Assembly (NCBI GenBank): GCA_030621945.1 | Contig: JAUXGS010000042.1 | Coordinates: 1 to 7,248, forward strand | Length of the DNA: 7,248 bases | Source of the DNA: Methanosarcinales archaeon | Lineage (GTDB): Archaea; Halobacteriota; Syntropharchaeia; Alkanophagales; Methanospirareceae | Direction of reading: 5' to 3' | Notes under the pieces: generated by a model | What the model was told of the DNA's origin: nothing | The model's input: the letters and a program-made list of their open reading frames with translations, nothing else | Database searches by the model: none | Translations under genes and position numbers: made by a program | Shown: positions 1-6,136 of the stretch, in pieces | Layout: every line of letters starts with the position of its first letter | How positions within the stretch are numbered: position 1 is the stretch's first letter

Positions 1-9
1 AACTTCAGG

Positions 10-1269
10 TTATACCGTTCTGTCTGAAGAATCAGGCAAGAACCGCCTTTCTACTGACTGCGCATGCTTTTCCATACCTTCTGCTTTACACGACCGCACC
101 ACCACATCTTTAATCTGCTCTAACCCTTCCTTATCCAACCATTGTATGGTAATTCGATGCATAAAGTGGTCAACGTCAAGCCCTGAGAATAGCTTTGCAT
201 AGCCTGCAGTTGGAAGCACATGATTTGCCCCGGTTGCGTAATCTCCCGCCGCTACGGGCGAATAATTGCCTACGAACACCGACCCTGCATTTTTTATGCG
301 CTTCAAAACTTCCATGGGCTCTTGCACCATTATTTCAAGGTGTTCCGGTGCATATTCATTCGCAAATTCTATACACTCGTTTATGCTCTCGCCGATTAAT
401 ATCCGGTGCTGTGCTCTGCTCTCATCTCCCATTTCTGTTATGATTTCTCGCTCCACCTCCGCGGCTATGCGTGCGGAGTCTGTAAGAAGAACCGCCTGTG
501 ACTTCTCGCCATGCTCTGCCTGTGCAAGCATATCCGCAGCAATGAACGAAGGATTCGCAGTTTCATCGCCGATTATTAACACTTCCGAAGGCCCCGCGGG
601 AAAATCTATCTCCACTCCTTCTTCGCGAGCCGCCATCTTCGCCGCTGTTACGTACACATTCCCGGGCCCTACTATCTTCTGCACTCGCGGAATCGTCTCA
701 GTGCCAAAAGCGAGCGCGGCAATCGCCTGAGCACCCCCTACCTTAAATATTCTCGTCGCACCCGCGAGATTCGCAGCAACTAACGTCAGAGGGTTTACAT
801 CCCCCCCCTTCCCCGGAGGTGTGCATACTACTATCTCCCGCACTCCCGCGATCTTCGCTGGAATCACGCACATCAATGCGCTGCTGAAATAAGATCCCGG
901 GACATAAGCACCAACCACGTCAAACGGCACGTACATCTCGCCGAGGAAGACGCCCTCATTGAATTCTTCTAACCATGCCCGCCTCTTCTGCCGGTAATGA
1001 AAATTCCTTATTGCCGTAGCTGCTTCTTCGATACACCGCACCATATCTTCCTCCACGTTCCCTTTCGCAGCTTCTATCTCTGCCCGCGTCACTTCCAGCT
1101 CCTTCAATTTTACGTGGTCAAATTTCTCGGTATATCCCCGCAGTGCTGCGTCCCCTCTATTCTTCACTCCAGCGATTGTCTCTTTTACTCCGGGCATAAC
1201 GGCCGCTAAGTCAAGCGTTTTGGTGAACAATTCCTTGCTTTCAAGCGCTTCTTTTATCTTCCTTATCAT
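10..1269 (-). CDS. hisD: Histidinol dehydrogenase
   Basis: HisD is a cytosolic zinc enzyme that oxidises L-histidinol twice with NAD+ to give L-histidine, the last two steps of histidine synthesis. The 419-residue product is near normal family length and complete at its C-terminus. Numbered from the start chosen here, the zinc ligands are Q250 and H253 (in AQAEHG), D343 (in AGDYATG) and H402 (in EKHAQ). The catalytic pair is E309-H310 (in YAPEHLEI) and the substrate His is H350 (in NHVLPT). Spacings from D343 to H350 and H402 equal those of E. coli D360, H367 and H419. DFPAGPSE and VGPGN are also family hallmarks. An upstream in-frame ATG at 1303-1305 adds 12 hydrophobic/basic residues, but it lies inside or upstream of the minus-strand TATA box. 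I therefore start at the ATG at 1267-1269, preceded by a weak GGAAG. No other his gene is visible. Identity is very secure; the start is likely. Confidence 0.97.
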   Translation of the reverse strand: MIRKIKEALESKELFTKTLDLAAVMPGVKETIAGVKNRGDAALRGYTEKFDHVKLKELEVTRAEIEAAKGNVEEDMVRCIEEAATAIRNFHYRQKRRAWLEEFNEGVFLGEMYVPFDVVGAYVPGSYFSSALMCVIPAKIAGVREIVVCTPPGKGGDVNPLTLVAANLAGATRIFKVGGAQAIAALAFGTETIPRVQKIVGPGNVYVTAAKMAAREEGVEIDFPAGPSEVLIIGDETANPSFIAADMLAQAEHGEKSQAVLLTDSARIAAEVEREIITEMGDESRAQHRILIGESINECIEFANEYAPEHLEIMVQEPMEVLKRIKNAGSVFVGNYSPVAAGDYATGANHVLPTAGYAKLFSGLDVDHFMHRITIQWLDKEGLEQIKDVVVRSCKAEGMEKHAQSVERRFLPDSSDRTV

Positions 1270-1305
1270 CTTCCGCTCAACGTACAGTAAGTACAAACAT
1301 TTCAA

Positions 1306-1320
1306 AATTTATATTTATAA
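1306..1320. promoter_or_regulatory. Overlapping divergent TATA boxes (hisD / uL6)
   Basis: This AT-only block reads TTTATATTTATAA on the plus strand and TTATAAATATAAA on the minus strand, so each strand offers an archaeal TATA box. The usual spacing of about 25 nt puts the hisD start of transcription near 1287, about 18 nt before the ATG at 1267-1269. It puts the uL6 start near 1335-1342. The 114 bp between the two start codons holds no other AT-rich candidate of this quality. The promoter call comes from motif and spacing only. Confidence 0.6.
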
Positions 1321-1330
1321 GGTGCTTTAT

Positions 1331-1360
1331 CTATTCTATTCTACTCTAAACTAAACTAAA
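1331..1360 (+). repeat. Six-unit pentanucleotide repeat in the uL6 leader
   Basis: Thirty bases divide exactly into six consecutive 5-mers that all begin with CT: CTATT twice, CTACT once, then CTAAA three times. The tract begins 15 nt after the start of the TATA-like sequence TTTATAAG and ends 12 nt before the GGTGAT ribosome binding site. It therefore probably lies at or just after the uL6 transcription start. It is pyrimidine-rich on the left and A-rich on the right. Function unknown. Confidence 0.75.
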
Positions 1361-1372
1361 AAGCAAAGTGGT

Positions 1373-1378
1373 GGTGAT
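1373..1378 (+). promoter_or_regulatory. Ribosome binding site of uL6
   Basis: GGTGAT lies 5 nt before the ATG at 1384 and is exactly complementary to ATCACC in the conserved 3' end of archaeal 16S rRNA. It fixes the start codon and shows that uL6 is translated from a leadered mRNA, unlike atpD and the ATPase downstream. Confidence 0.8.
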
Positions 1379-1383
1379 TAAAG

Positions 1384-1980
1384 ATGACCAATTCGACGGA
1401 GAAGGAGAAGGAGAAGACGGACGAAGGTATTAGCTTTAGTATACCAATTCCTGAAGGTGTGAAGGTCACATTAACTGGAAAAGCGGTTAAAGTGGAAGGT
1501 CCGAAAGGAACGATAGAACGAGAATTATGGTACCCCGGGCTGCATCTACTAACAGAGCAAAAAGATGAGGGTAATGAGGTCGTTATCAAAAGCGATTCGA
1601 CAAGGAAGAAGATAAGAGCTATCGCGGGTACGTACACATCTCACATTAAAAATATGATTATCGGTGTGACGGATGGCTTTTTCTATAAGTTAGCGATTGT
1701 GCATGCTCATTTTCCCATGCAAGTCGCGATAACAAAGGAGGGCGATGCCGTATCTGTTTCGAATTTCTTGGGTGAGAGAAAGCCGAGGATAGCAAAGATT
1801 GTAGAAGGCGCGAAGGTGGAACTAAAAGGCAGGGAGATTGTTGTTTCAGGCATAAATAAAGAGGCCGTGGGGCAGACTGCGGCAGATATAGAGCAGACGA
1901 CAAAGATAAAAGGTTATGACCCGCGCGTCTTTCAGGACGGTATTTATTTAGTGGAGAAAGGCGTTGGCATGGGCACGTAG
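1384..1980 (+). CDS. rpl6: Large-subunit ribosomal protein uL6 (archaeal L6P)
   Basis: uL6 binds 23S rRNA near the sarcin-ricin loop and the factor-binding site of the 50S subunit. The 198-residue product shows the two-domain uL6 pattern. The first repeat carries VKVEGPKGTIERE (36-48) and HIKNMIIGVTDGF (87-99). The second carries NFLGERKPR (127-135) and the C-terminal signature IEQTTKIKGYDPRVFQDGIY (169-188), whose DPRVFQDGIY ending is of archaeal type. Residues 1-15 form a Lys/Glu-rich extension (EKEKEK) that makes it somewhat longer than typical archaeal L6 proteins of about 180 residues. The start is fixed by GGTGAT at 1373-1378. In most archaea this gene sits in the spc operon between S8 and L32e. 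Here it stands alone between divergent hisD and atpD, 118 nt upstream of the latter. Identity is secure; whether this is the only L6 copy cannot be seen. Confidence 0.97.
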   Translation: MTNSTEKEKEKTDEGISFSIPIPEGVKVTLTGKAVKVEGPKGTIERELWYPGLHLLTEQKDEGNEVVIKSDSTRKKIRAIAGTYTSHIKNMIIGVTDGFFYKLAIVHAHFPMQVAITKEGDAVSVSNFLGERKPRIAKIVEGAKVELKGREIVVSGINKEAVGQTAADIEQTTKIKGYDPRVFQDGIYLVEKGVGMGT

Positions 1981-2070
1981 CCTAAAAATTACGAGAGCAC
2001 ATCCAAAACCGCTCATTCGGGGGTCCTTCTCTTCACATAATAGGAACTACTAAAATACTAATACCTTGCG

Positions 2071-2083
2071 TATAGTATAATAT
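2071..2083 (+). promoter_or_regulatory. TATA box of atpD
   Basis: TATAGTATAATAT is the strongest AT block in the 118 nt between uL6 and atpD. Its first half is centred about 25 nt upstream of the ATG at 2099, the archaeal TATA-to-start distance, which predicts a leaderless or nearly leaderless mRNA. The GGAG at 2094-2097 is too close to the ATG to act as a normal ribosome binding site, which agrees. No convincing terminator for uL6 was found between the two genes, so some read-through is possible. Confidence 0.5.
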
Positions 2084-2098
2084 CTTGATGGATGGAGT

Positions 2099-2740
2099 AT
2101 GCCAGAGATAATAGAAGGGGTAAGCCCCACAAGGATGGAATTATTGTGGCTGCGCAGAAGAGAAAGATTGGCGGAGAAAGGGCATGATTTGCTGCGCGAA
2201 AAGAGAGATGCACTGATTGCTGAATTCTTAGATGTGGTGGGCGAAGTAAGGGGTGCACGGAAGGACGCAGAGGATAAGTTAAAAGAGGCTTTTGATTATT
2301 TAATCATTGCTCAGGCGGGGTTGGGCGTTGAGGAAGTGCGGCAATTATCGCTGATGACACCTCAGGAGATCTCACTGGATTTCTCGTCGAGAAGCATCAT
2401 GGGTGTGAGTGTGCCCATCTTGGAATTGCAGAAAGAATTAACGCGGAACGTTACGGACCGGGGCTATGGCTTTATGGATTCGTCAGCCGCAGTGGACAAA
2501 TGTGCGAGAAGCTTTGAAGAAGCATTGGAAAAGCTAATAAAGCTCGCTGAGCTGGAAGAGGCGGTGAGAAATCTCGCAGGCGAGGTGGAGAAGACAAAAC
2601 GGCGTGTCAATGCACTTGAATATGTGATGATTCCACGATTAAAAGCGACGAGGAAATACATACAGATGCGATTAGAAGAGATGGAACGAGAGAATTTCAC
2701 GAGGTTAAAGAAGATCAAGACGATGTTGGAGAGGAAATAA
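2099..2740 (+). CDS. atpD: A-type (V-type) ATP synthase subunit D
   Basis: Subunit D is the central-stalk shaft of the archaeal A1AO ATP synthase. Its long antiparallel coiled coil turns inside the A3B3 head and couples it to the membrane rotor through subunits C and F. The 213-residue length is normal for the family. Visible signatures are the N-terminal PTRMELLWLRRR (10-21), EKGHDLLREKRDALI (26-40) at the start of the first long helix, and TKRRVNALEYVMIPRLK (166-182) followed by LEEMERENFTRLK (192-204) in the second. A less helical central part, about residues 78-125, lies between the two helices. The ATG at 2099 gives the expected MPEIIEGVSPTR opening. In most archaea the gene closes the atp operon after subunits A and B. 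None of its partners is in this window, and it has its own TATA box. Confidence 0.96.
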   Translation: MPEIIEGVSPTRMELLWLRRRERLAEKGHDLLREKRDALIAEFLDVVGEVRGARKDAEDKLKEAFDYLIIAQAGLGVEEVRQLSLMTPQEISLDFSSRSIMGVSVPILELQKELTRNVTDRGYGFMDSSAAVDKCARSFEEALEKLIKLAELEEAVRNLAGEVEKTKRRVNALEYVMIPRLKATRKYIQMRLEEMERENFTRLKKIKTMLERK

Positions 2741-2877
2741 TGGTAAAATCTCTTTGCTCCCAAATGAATTCGGGGACATACGCGAGCTGTATGCCTCTTC
2801 ATTGAATATAAAAAGCATCTGCAGCTAAATAACTTAGTCTTCTCCAATATCGTGGACAAATTATCATATCAACATGC

Positions 2878-2928
2878 CCTTTATAGTGGTAATGTTTATA
2901 TACCCAAAGAACCATTATAATGGTGATG
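2878..2928 (+). promoter_or_regulatory. Candidate operator: two near-palindromic repeats around the ATPase promoter and start
   Basis: CCTTTATAGTGGTAATG (2878-2894) and CCATTATAATGGTGATG (2912-2928) match at 14 of 17 positions, 34 bp apart. The second begins with a perfect 12 bp palindrome, CCATTATAATGG (2912-2923), and the first with an imperfect version. The pair brackets the TATA box GTTTATATA (2894-2902), and the second copy covers the predicted transcription start and the ATG at 2920. A dimeric repressor bound here would block both promoter use and initiation. The role as an operator is inference; the repeats are seen directly. Confidence 0.45.
2894..2902 (+). promoter_or_regulatory. TATA box of the AAA/DUF4143 gene
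   Basis: GTTTATATA is centred about 22-24 nt upstream of the ATG at 2920, so the mRNA should be leaderless. A GGTGAT at 2922-2927 lies at the start codon itself, and no in-frame start follows at a suitable distance, so it is not acting as a ribosome binding site. Confidence 0.6.
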
Positions 2929-4404
2929 ATAAGTGCCGAGGTTGGACAAAGGATAATCAGAATATTGTATAATCAGAACATATGGTGGTCTACACAAACA
3001 GTGCCAAATACGCTCTCTAAACCTTTCAAAAGGAGAGATTTTTATTTTTTGAAGGATAAAATTTCAGAAAAAGAAATTACAGCCGTAGTTGGTCCAAGAC
3101 AAATCGGAAAAACAACGATATTATATCAACTTATTGAACATCTTATCAAAAATGAAAACGTGGACCCGAGGCGTATTCTCTATCTATCTTTTGATTATCC
3201 ATACCTAACTACGATTACAGAAACTCCAATGAATGACATATTTGAGATATACCCCACTCAAATTCTTCATGAACCGGTACAAAAACTGAATGATACGATT
3301 TATGTGTTTCTCGACGAGGTTTGTAAACTTAAAGACTGGAGCCGTATATTGAAAGGTTGGTACGACTTAAAGTATCCGATCAATTTTGTGGTTTCCGATT
3401 CTTCTATTGCTGATGTTTTAAACGGGAGTTCGGAATCATTGGTAGGCAGAATCAGCCCATACACTATGCTTTCTATGAAGTTTATTGACATGGTTATATA
3501 TCATGAAAAGGATAATAATCTAGATATTTTGTTTAATAAGGTTAATTGGAATCTACGAGATGCTTTTTGTATTTCCATTAAAACATCAGATCCTAAGACT
3601 TTTTACAACGAAATAAAGGATGCCTACACGGCACTTGTTCCATACGAGGGCAAACTGGAGATCTATCTCCAAGAGTATTTCCTAAAAGATGGATACCCAG
3701 AACTTTTGGATATAGAAGCTCTAACTTCGTGTGCAGAGAAGTTAAGAACTTACCTAAATTTAACGCTTTACAAAGATATTGTGAGAATTTTTGATGTGCG
3801 CGATCCAAAGGCATTGGAAGACTTGGTCATGCTATTAGCGGATACCTCGTCTCAACGCGCAAATTATGACACTCTATCCAAGACATTGTCGATTAAGCGT
3901 GATACACTGATAAAATATCTGGATTACCTGGAGTCGATATTTATGATCTTCAGAGCGGAATTTTACGCGAAGAATCGTGCATCTCGAATTAGAAAGCAAA
4001 AAAAGATCTATTTGAGTAACGTTGGATTGAGAAATGCACTTATTGGAACACTAAACGAAGGCTTGTTGAGAGATAACGTAGAATTGGGTAAAGTTGCTGA
4101 AATGTTAGTGCATGAGCACTGTAAAAGACTTAAATTCTGCTTAGAACCAGGATTCGAACCAGAGTTATTTTATTGGAGAACGACTCAAGGAGAAGAGGTT
4201 GATATAATCCTGGAGTTGTTCCGGAAACCGGTTCCAATAGAATCGAAATATAGCAATGATATACATAAAAAGGATTTAAAAGGCATGTATCAGTTTTTGA
4301 AAGAACATGAAGAATCTTTTGGTATTGTAATAACAAAAGATAGGTTCGATTTAAGAGAAAATATCATATATATACCATTGTGGCTTTTCTTGTTGATGTG
4401 TTAG
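2920..4404 (+). CDS. AAA family ATPase with C-terminal DUF4143 domain
   Basis: This 494-residue protein belongs to the large prokaryotic AAA_14/DUF4143 family, whose cellular role is unknown. The N-terminal ATPase domain (about 40-185) shows Walker A GPRQIGKTT (58-66, K64), Walker B IYVFLDEV (127-134, D132/E133) and LVGRIS (174-179), the usual conserved Arg region. Two positions differ from the common pattern: the Gln usual after DEV/DEI is Cys135, and the usual T/S-GSSS strand reads VVSDSS (157-162). A helical and winged-helix-like middle (about 245-350) precedes the DUF4143 part. There GKVAEMLVHEH (390-400), GEEVDIIL (424-431) and PIESKY (439-444) give the E394...D428...E441xK443 pattern of the PD-(D/E)XK nuclease fold. 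It appears full length. Coding sequence is visibly AT-richer than hisD, uL6, atpD and hypD, suggesting recent acquisition or an expanding accessory family. No antitoxin or transposase gene adjoins it. Family is secure; function is not. Confidence 0.9.
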   Translation: MVMISAEVGQRIIRILYNQNIWWSTQTVPNTLSKPFKRRDFYFLKDKISEKEITAVVGPRQIGKTTILYQLIEHLIKNENVDPRRILYLSFDYPYLTTITETPMNDIFEIYPTQILHEPVQKLNDTIYVFLDEVCKLKDWSRILKGWYDLKYPINFVVSDSSIADVLNGSSESLVGRISPYTMLSMKFIDMVIYHEKDNNLDILFNKVNWNLRDAFCISIKTSDPKTFYNEIKDAYTALVPYEGKLEIYLQEYFLKDGYPELLDIEALTSCAEKLRTYLNLTLYKDIVRIFDVRDPKALEDLVMLLADTSSQRANYDTLSKTLSIKRDTLIKYLDYLESIFMIFRAEFYAKNRASRIRKQKKIYLSNVGLRNALIGTLNEGLLRDNVELGKVAEMLVHEHCKRLKFCLEPGFEPELFYWRTTQGEEVDIILELFRKPVPIESKYSNDIHKKDLKGMYQFLKEHEESFGIVITKDRFDLRENIIYIPLWLFLLMC

Positions 4405-4560
4405 ATAGACGCCAATTGCTTTTTGAGGATTTTAAAGGCATACGGATATAAGTCACATACCCCGTACTTAAGATACGGAGCCTGTAACCCTAAAAAGTTT
4501 AAGGATAGGATTTGGACGTATGCCTCCATCCCTCTCCTTCTCTCCGCTTTTGTCTCTCTC
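4405..4560. other. Intergenic region after the ATPase, with a polypyrimidine tract
   Basis: I see no supportable gene here. Three features stand out. CCGTA (4462-4466) and TACGG (4474-4478) form a short hairpin around CTTAAGA. AGGCATACG (4436-4444) and CGTATGCCT (4517-4525) make a 9 bp inverted repeat enclosing it. From 4523 the plus strand is almost pure pyrimidine, with only three purines in the 44 nt to 4566. An open plus-strand frame of about 120 codons crosses this region and the hps remnant, but it has no recognisable features and I treat it as spurious. Confidence 0.5.
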
Positions 4561-4575
4561 TTTTTTAGAGAAAAA
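4561..4575. terminator. Possible bidirectional terminator
   Basis: TTTTTTAGAGAAAAA gives a T6 run on the plus strand (4561-4566), after the pyrimidine tract, and a T5 run on the minus strand (4571-4575) six nt past the hps stop codon. Archaeal termination relies mainly on such T-runs. The site lies between convergent transcription units: the ATPase on plus and hypD/hps remnant on minus. This is motif and position evidence only. Confidence 0.4.
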
Positions 4576-4580
4576 CTTAA

Positions 4581-4843
4581 TCAGAAGTCCGTCATCACAC
4601 GGTATTGGTCTATCTCTTCCCTCATCAACCTCAAAAATCTTCTGCTCGCGCCTTCTATATCTCTCGCATTTGTTATGCCTCGTCCGACGATTAAGATCTC
4701 CGCACCACCTCTTATCGTGTCCGGTGCGTTCTCTTCCCGTATCCCACCGGCAACCGCGACCAGCATCTTACCGCCTATCCGCTTGTTCTGAGTGGTGCTA
4801 ACCCTGGAATCACTACGGCGTCGACACCCGAATCCGCAACCAT
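4581..4843 (-). pseudogene. hps: Remnant of 3-hexulose-6-phosphate synthase (Fae-HPS type), internally deleted and frameshifted
   Basis: HPS interconverts ribulose 5-phosphate plus formaldehyde with hexulose 6-phosphate. In methanogen-type archaea it is often the C-terminal half of a Fae-HPS fusion. The last 64 codons (4581-4775) are intact: GGKMLVAVAGGI and AEILIVGRGIT hold the phosphate-binding loops, and the end EEIDQYRVMTDF is of the type I recall for Fae-HPS. The frame ahead of it (4784-4843) reads MVADSGVDAVVIPGLAPLRT, matching the middle of the HPS barrel, then meets TAG at 4775-4777. The two pieces are in different frames and only 8 bp apart, whereas about 60 residues separate them in whole enzymes as I remember the family. 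Upstream, homology fades, and the gap to hypD is too short for the missing N-terminal part; no Fae domain is present. The 61-codon frame from the ATG at 4764-4766 could be translated but would lack most of the barrel. Confidence 0.8.
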
Positions 4844-4907
4844 TCCGCCACGTTTTGAAAATTGGATCATCATTTGCATCTTATCGGTTTTGCATGTCAT
4901 TTCAGTT

Positions 4908-4954
4908 ATTCACTTCAAAAGCTCAATGTGGTTACCTCACTTATCGAAGTGAAT
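4908..4954. repeat. Inverted repeat with competing hairpins downstream of hypD
   Basis: ATTCACTTC (4908-4916) and GAAGTGAAT (4946-4954) are perfect 9 bp inverted arms. Between them, TCACTT (4937-4942) can instead pair with AAGTGA (4947-4952) around an ATCG loop, so two hairpins share one arm. The element lies 85-131 nt past the hypD stop on the minus strand. It could mark the 3' end of the hypD transcript. No T-run follows the stem on the minus strand. The rest of 4844-5038 holds no supportable gene. Confidence 0.5.
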
Positions 4955-5038
4955 TTATGGGAAGACGTAAGAGCAGTTTCTACATCAGCAATAAGCCCCA
5001 ACTCTTAGCTAGCGCTATCGAGATAAAGCTCTACCATA

Positions 5039-6112
5039 CTACATCATACCGTATCTAAGCAGTATATTACAGCTACCTTCACGTGATACCATACAGGGTC
5101 CAACAGGATGTTGAGGTGTGCACATTGTGCCAAATAACGGGCATTCGTCTGGATCCACCAGCCCCCGCAGGATTTCGCCACATCTACAGCCCTCAGGCTC
5201 TTTATAATCGCTGCTTAACGCACTTAACTCATCTTCGTAGCGTTTACGCGCATCATAATCTGCGAATTCGTCTTTCAGCGTAAGGCCACTGCCAGGTATA
5301 ACCGGAAACCCTCTCCAGCTTACGTCGCAAGGTTCAAAAACCGCGTTCATTATTCGCTTTGCCTTTTCATTCCCCTCTGGCTTCACCACGCGTGCATATT
5401 CGTTCTCTACCTTTGCCTCGCCATTGCGTATCTGCATGGCAAGCATGTAAACGGCGATGAGCACGTCCAGCGGTTCGAAACCTGCAATCACCTGTGGAAT
5501 GTTATAATCACGCGATAGAAATTCGTACGGTTCTGCACCTATGATTACTGATACGTGACCGGGATCTATGAACCCGTCTATTCTCAACTCGCCCATGTTT
5601 ATCAACGCTTCCATTGCTGGCGGGATGAGCCGGTGCGTAGAGAGGATGGAGAAATTCTCCGGTGGCTTGTGTAAAATGACCGATGCGGGCGTTGGGGCTG
5701 TTGTTTCAAACCCGATGGAAAAGAAGACGACATCCTTATCTGTTTTTTCCGCTATAGCAATGCAGTCTGTTATGCTGTACACCATCCGTACGTCATGACC
5801 CTCCGCCTTCACGTCTGCTAACGACTGTTTCTCTCCTGGTACTTTGAACATATCACCAAACGTCGCAACCACTTTTCCGCTTCGTGCTAACGCAATCGCT
5901 TCTTCTATCTCTCTTGCCGTCGTCACACAAACCGGACAGCCCGGGCCAGGTCGCACCTCGATCCCAGCTTCTTGTAACATCGAATTCAACCCGAACCTTA
6001 CCAATGTATCTTGATGTGTGCCGCACACATGCATCAATCGTAACGTGAGCTTCAAATCTTTCAATTTCGCCACTATCTGCTTTGCTAACCCCTCGCTTTG
6101 ATATCTGAACAT
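5039..6112 (-). CDS. hypD: Hydrogenase maturation factor HypD
   Basis: HypD is a cytosolic [4Fe-4S] protein. With HypC it forms the scaffold on which the Fe(CN)2CO group of [NiFe] hydrogenases is assembled, taking cyanide from HypE/HypF. The 357-residue length is normal. Motifs in order are MHVCGTHQ (27-34; C30, H33), GPGCPVCVT (56-64; C59, C62), GFETTAPT (134-141), HVSVIIG (186-192), GFEPLD (211-216), and the C-terminal cysteine cluster CRCGEILRG (309-317) with C324, C331, C340 and C348, including CTPQHPVGPC. All key cysteines of the family are present. GGAG (6117-6120) sits 4 nt before the ATG. The gene starts 24 nt after the stop of the PerR-like regulator on the same strand, so the two are probably co-transcribed. 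No hydrogenase subunit or other hyp gene is in view. Identity is very secure. Confidence 0.97.
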   Translation of the reverse strand: MFRYQSEGLAKQIVAKLKDLKLTLRLMHVCGTHQDTLVRFGLNSMLQEAGIEVRPGPGCPVCVTTAREIEEAIALARSGKVVATFGDMFKVPGEKQSLADVKAEGHDVRMVYSITDCIAIAEKTDKDVVFFSIGFETTAPTPASVILHKPPENFSILSTHRLIPPAMEALINMGELRIDGFIDPGHVSVIIGAEPYEFLSRDYNIPQVIAGFEPLDVLIAVYMLAMQIRNGEAKVENEYARVVKPEGNEKAKRIMNAVFEPCDVSWRGFPVIPGSGLTLKDEFADYDARKRYEDELSALSSDYKEPEGCRCGEILRGLVDPDECPLFGTMCTPQHPVGPCMVSREGSCNILLRYGMM

Positions 6113-6136
6113 TGTTCTCCTACTATCCTATTTCTA

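Noticed and set aside
266..730. Open plus-strand frame of 154 codons inside hisD
   Set aside because: It is antisense to conserved hisD motifs, has no ribosome binding site or recognisable domain, and is explained by the codon bias of the real gene.
1267..1305. Upstream ATG (1303-1305) as the hisD start
   Set aside because: It would place the start codon inside or before the minus-strand TATA box, and it adds 12 residues not typical of HisD.
4423..4801. Two overlapping open plus-strand frames of 122 and 93 codons across the intergenic region and the hps remnant
   Set aside because: Composition is Ser/Leu/Pro-rich as expected from reading the pyrimidine tract and the antisense of hps. No start signals or family motifs were seen.
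4866..4875. ATGATGA on the minus strand as a box C of a C/D guide RNA
   Set aside because: No CTGA box D was found within the following 60 or so bases, and the stretch falls next to a pseudogene.
4934..5020. Minus-strand open stretch reading ELGLIADVETALTS as a further gene remnant
   Set aside because: Only a few dozen codons between stops, and no family I can name. Not enough to call a pseudogene.
4792..5058. Open plus-strand frame of 88 codons antisense to the hps remnant and the hypD end
   Set aside because: No ribosome binding site, no recognisable protein features, and it runs antisense into the hypD stop.
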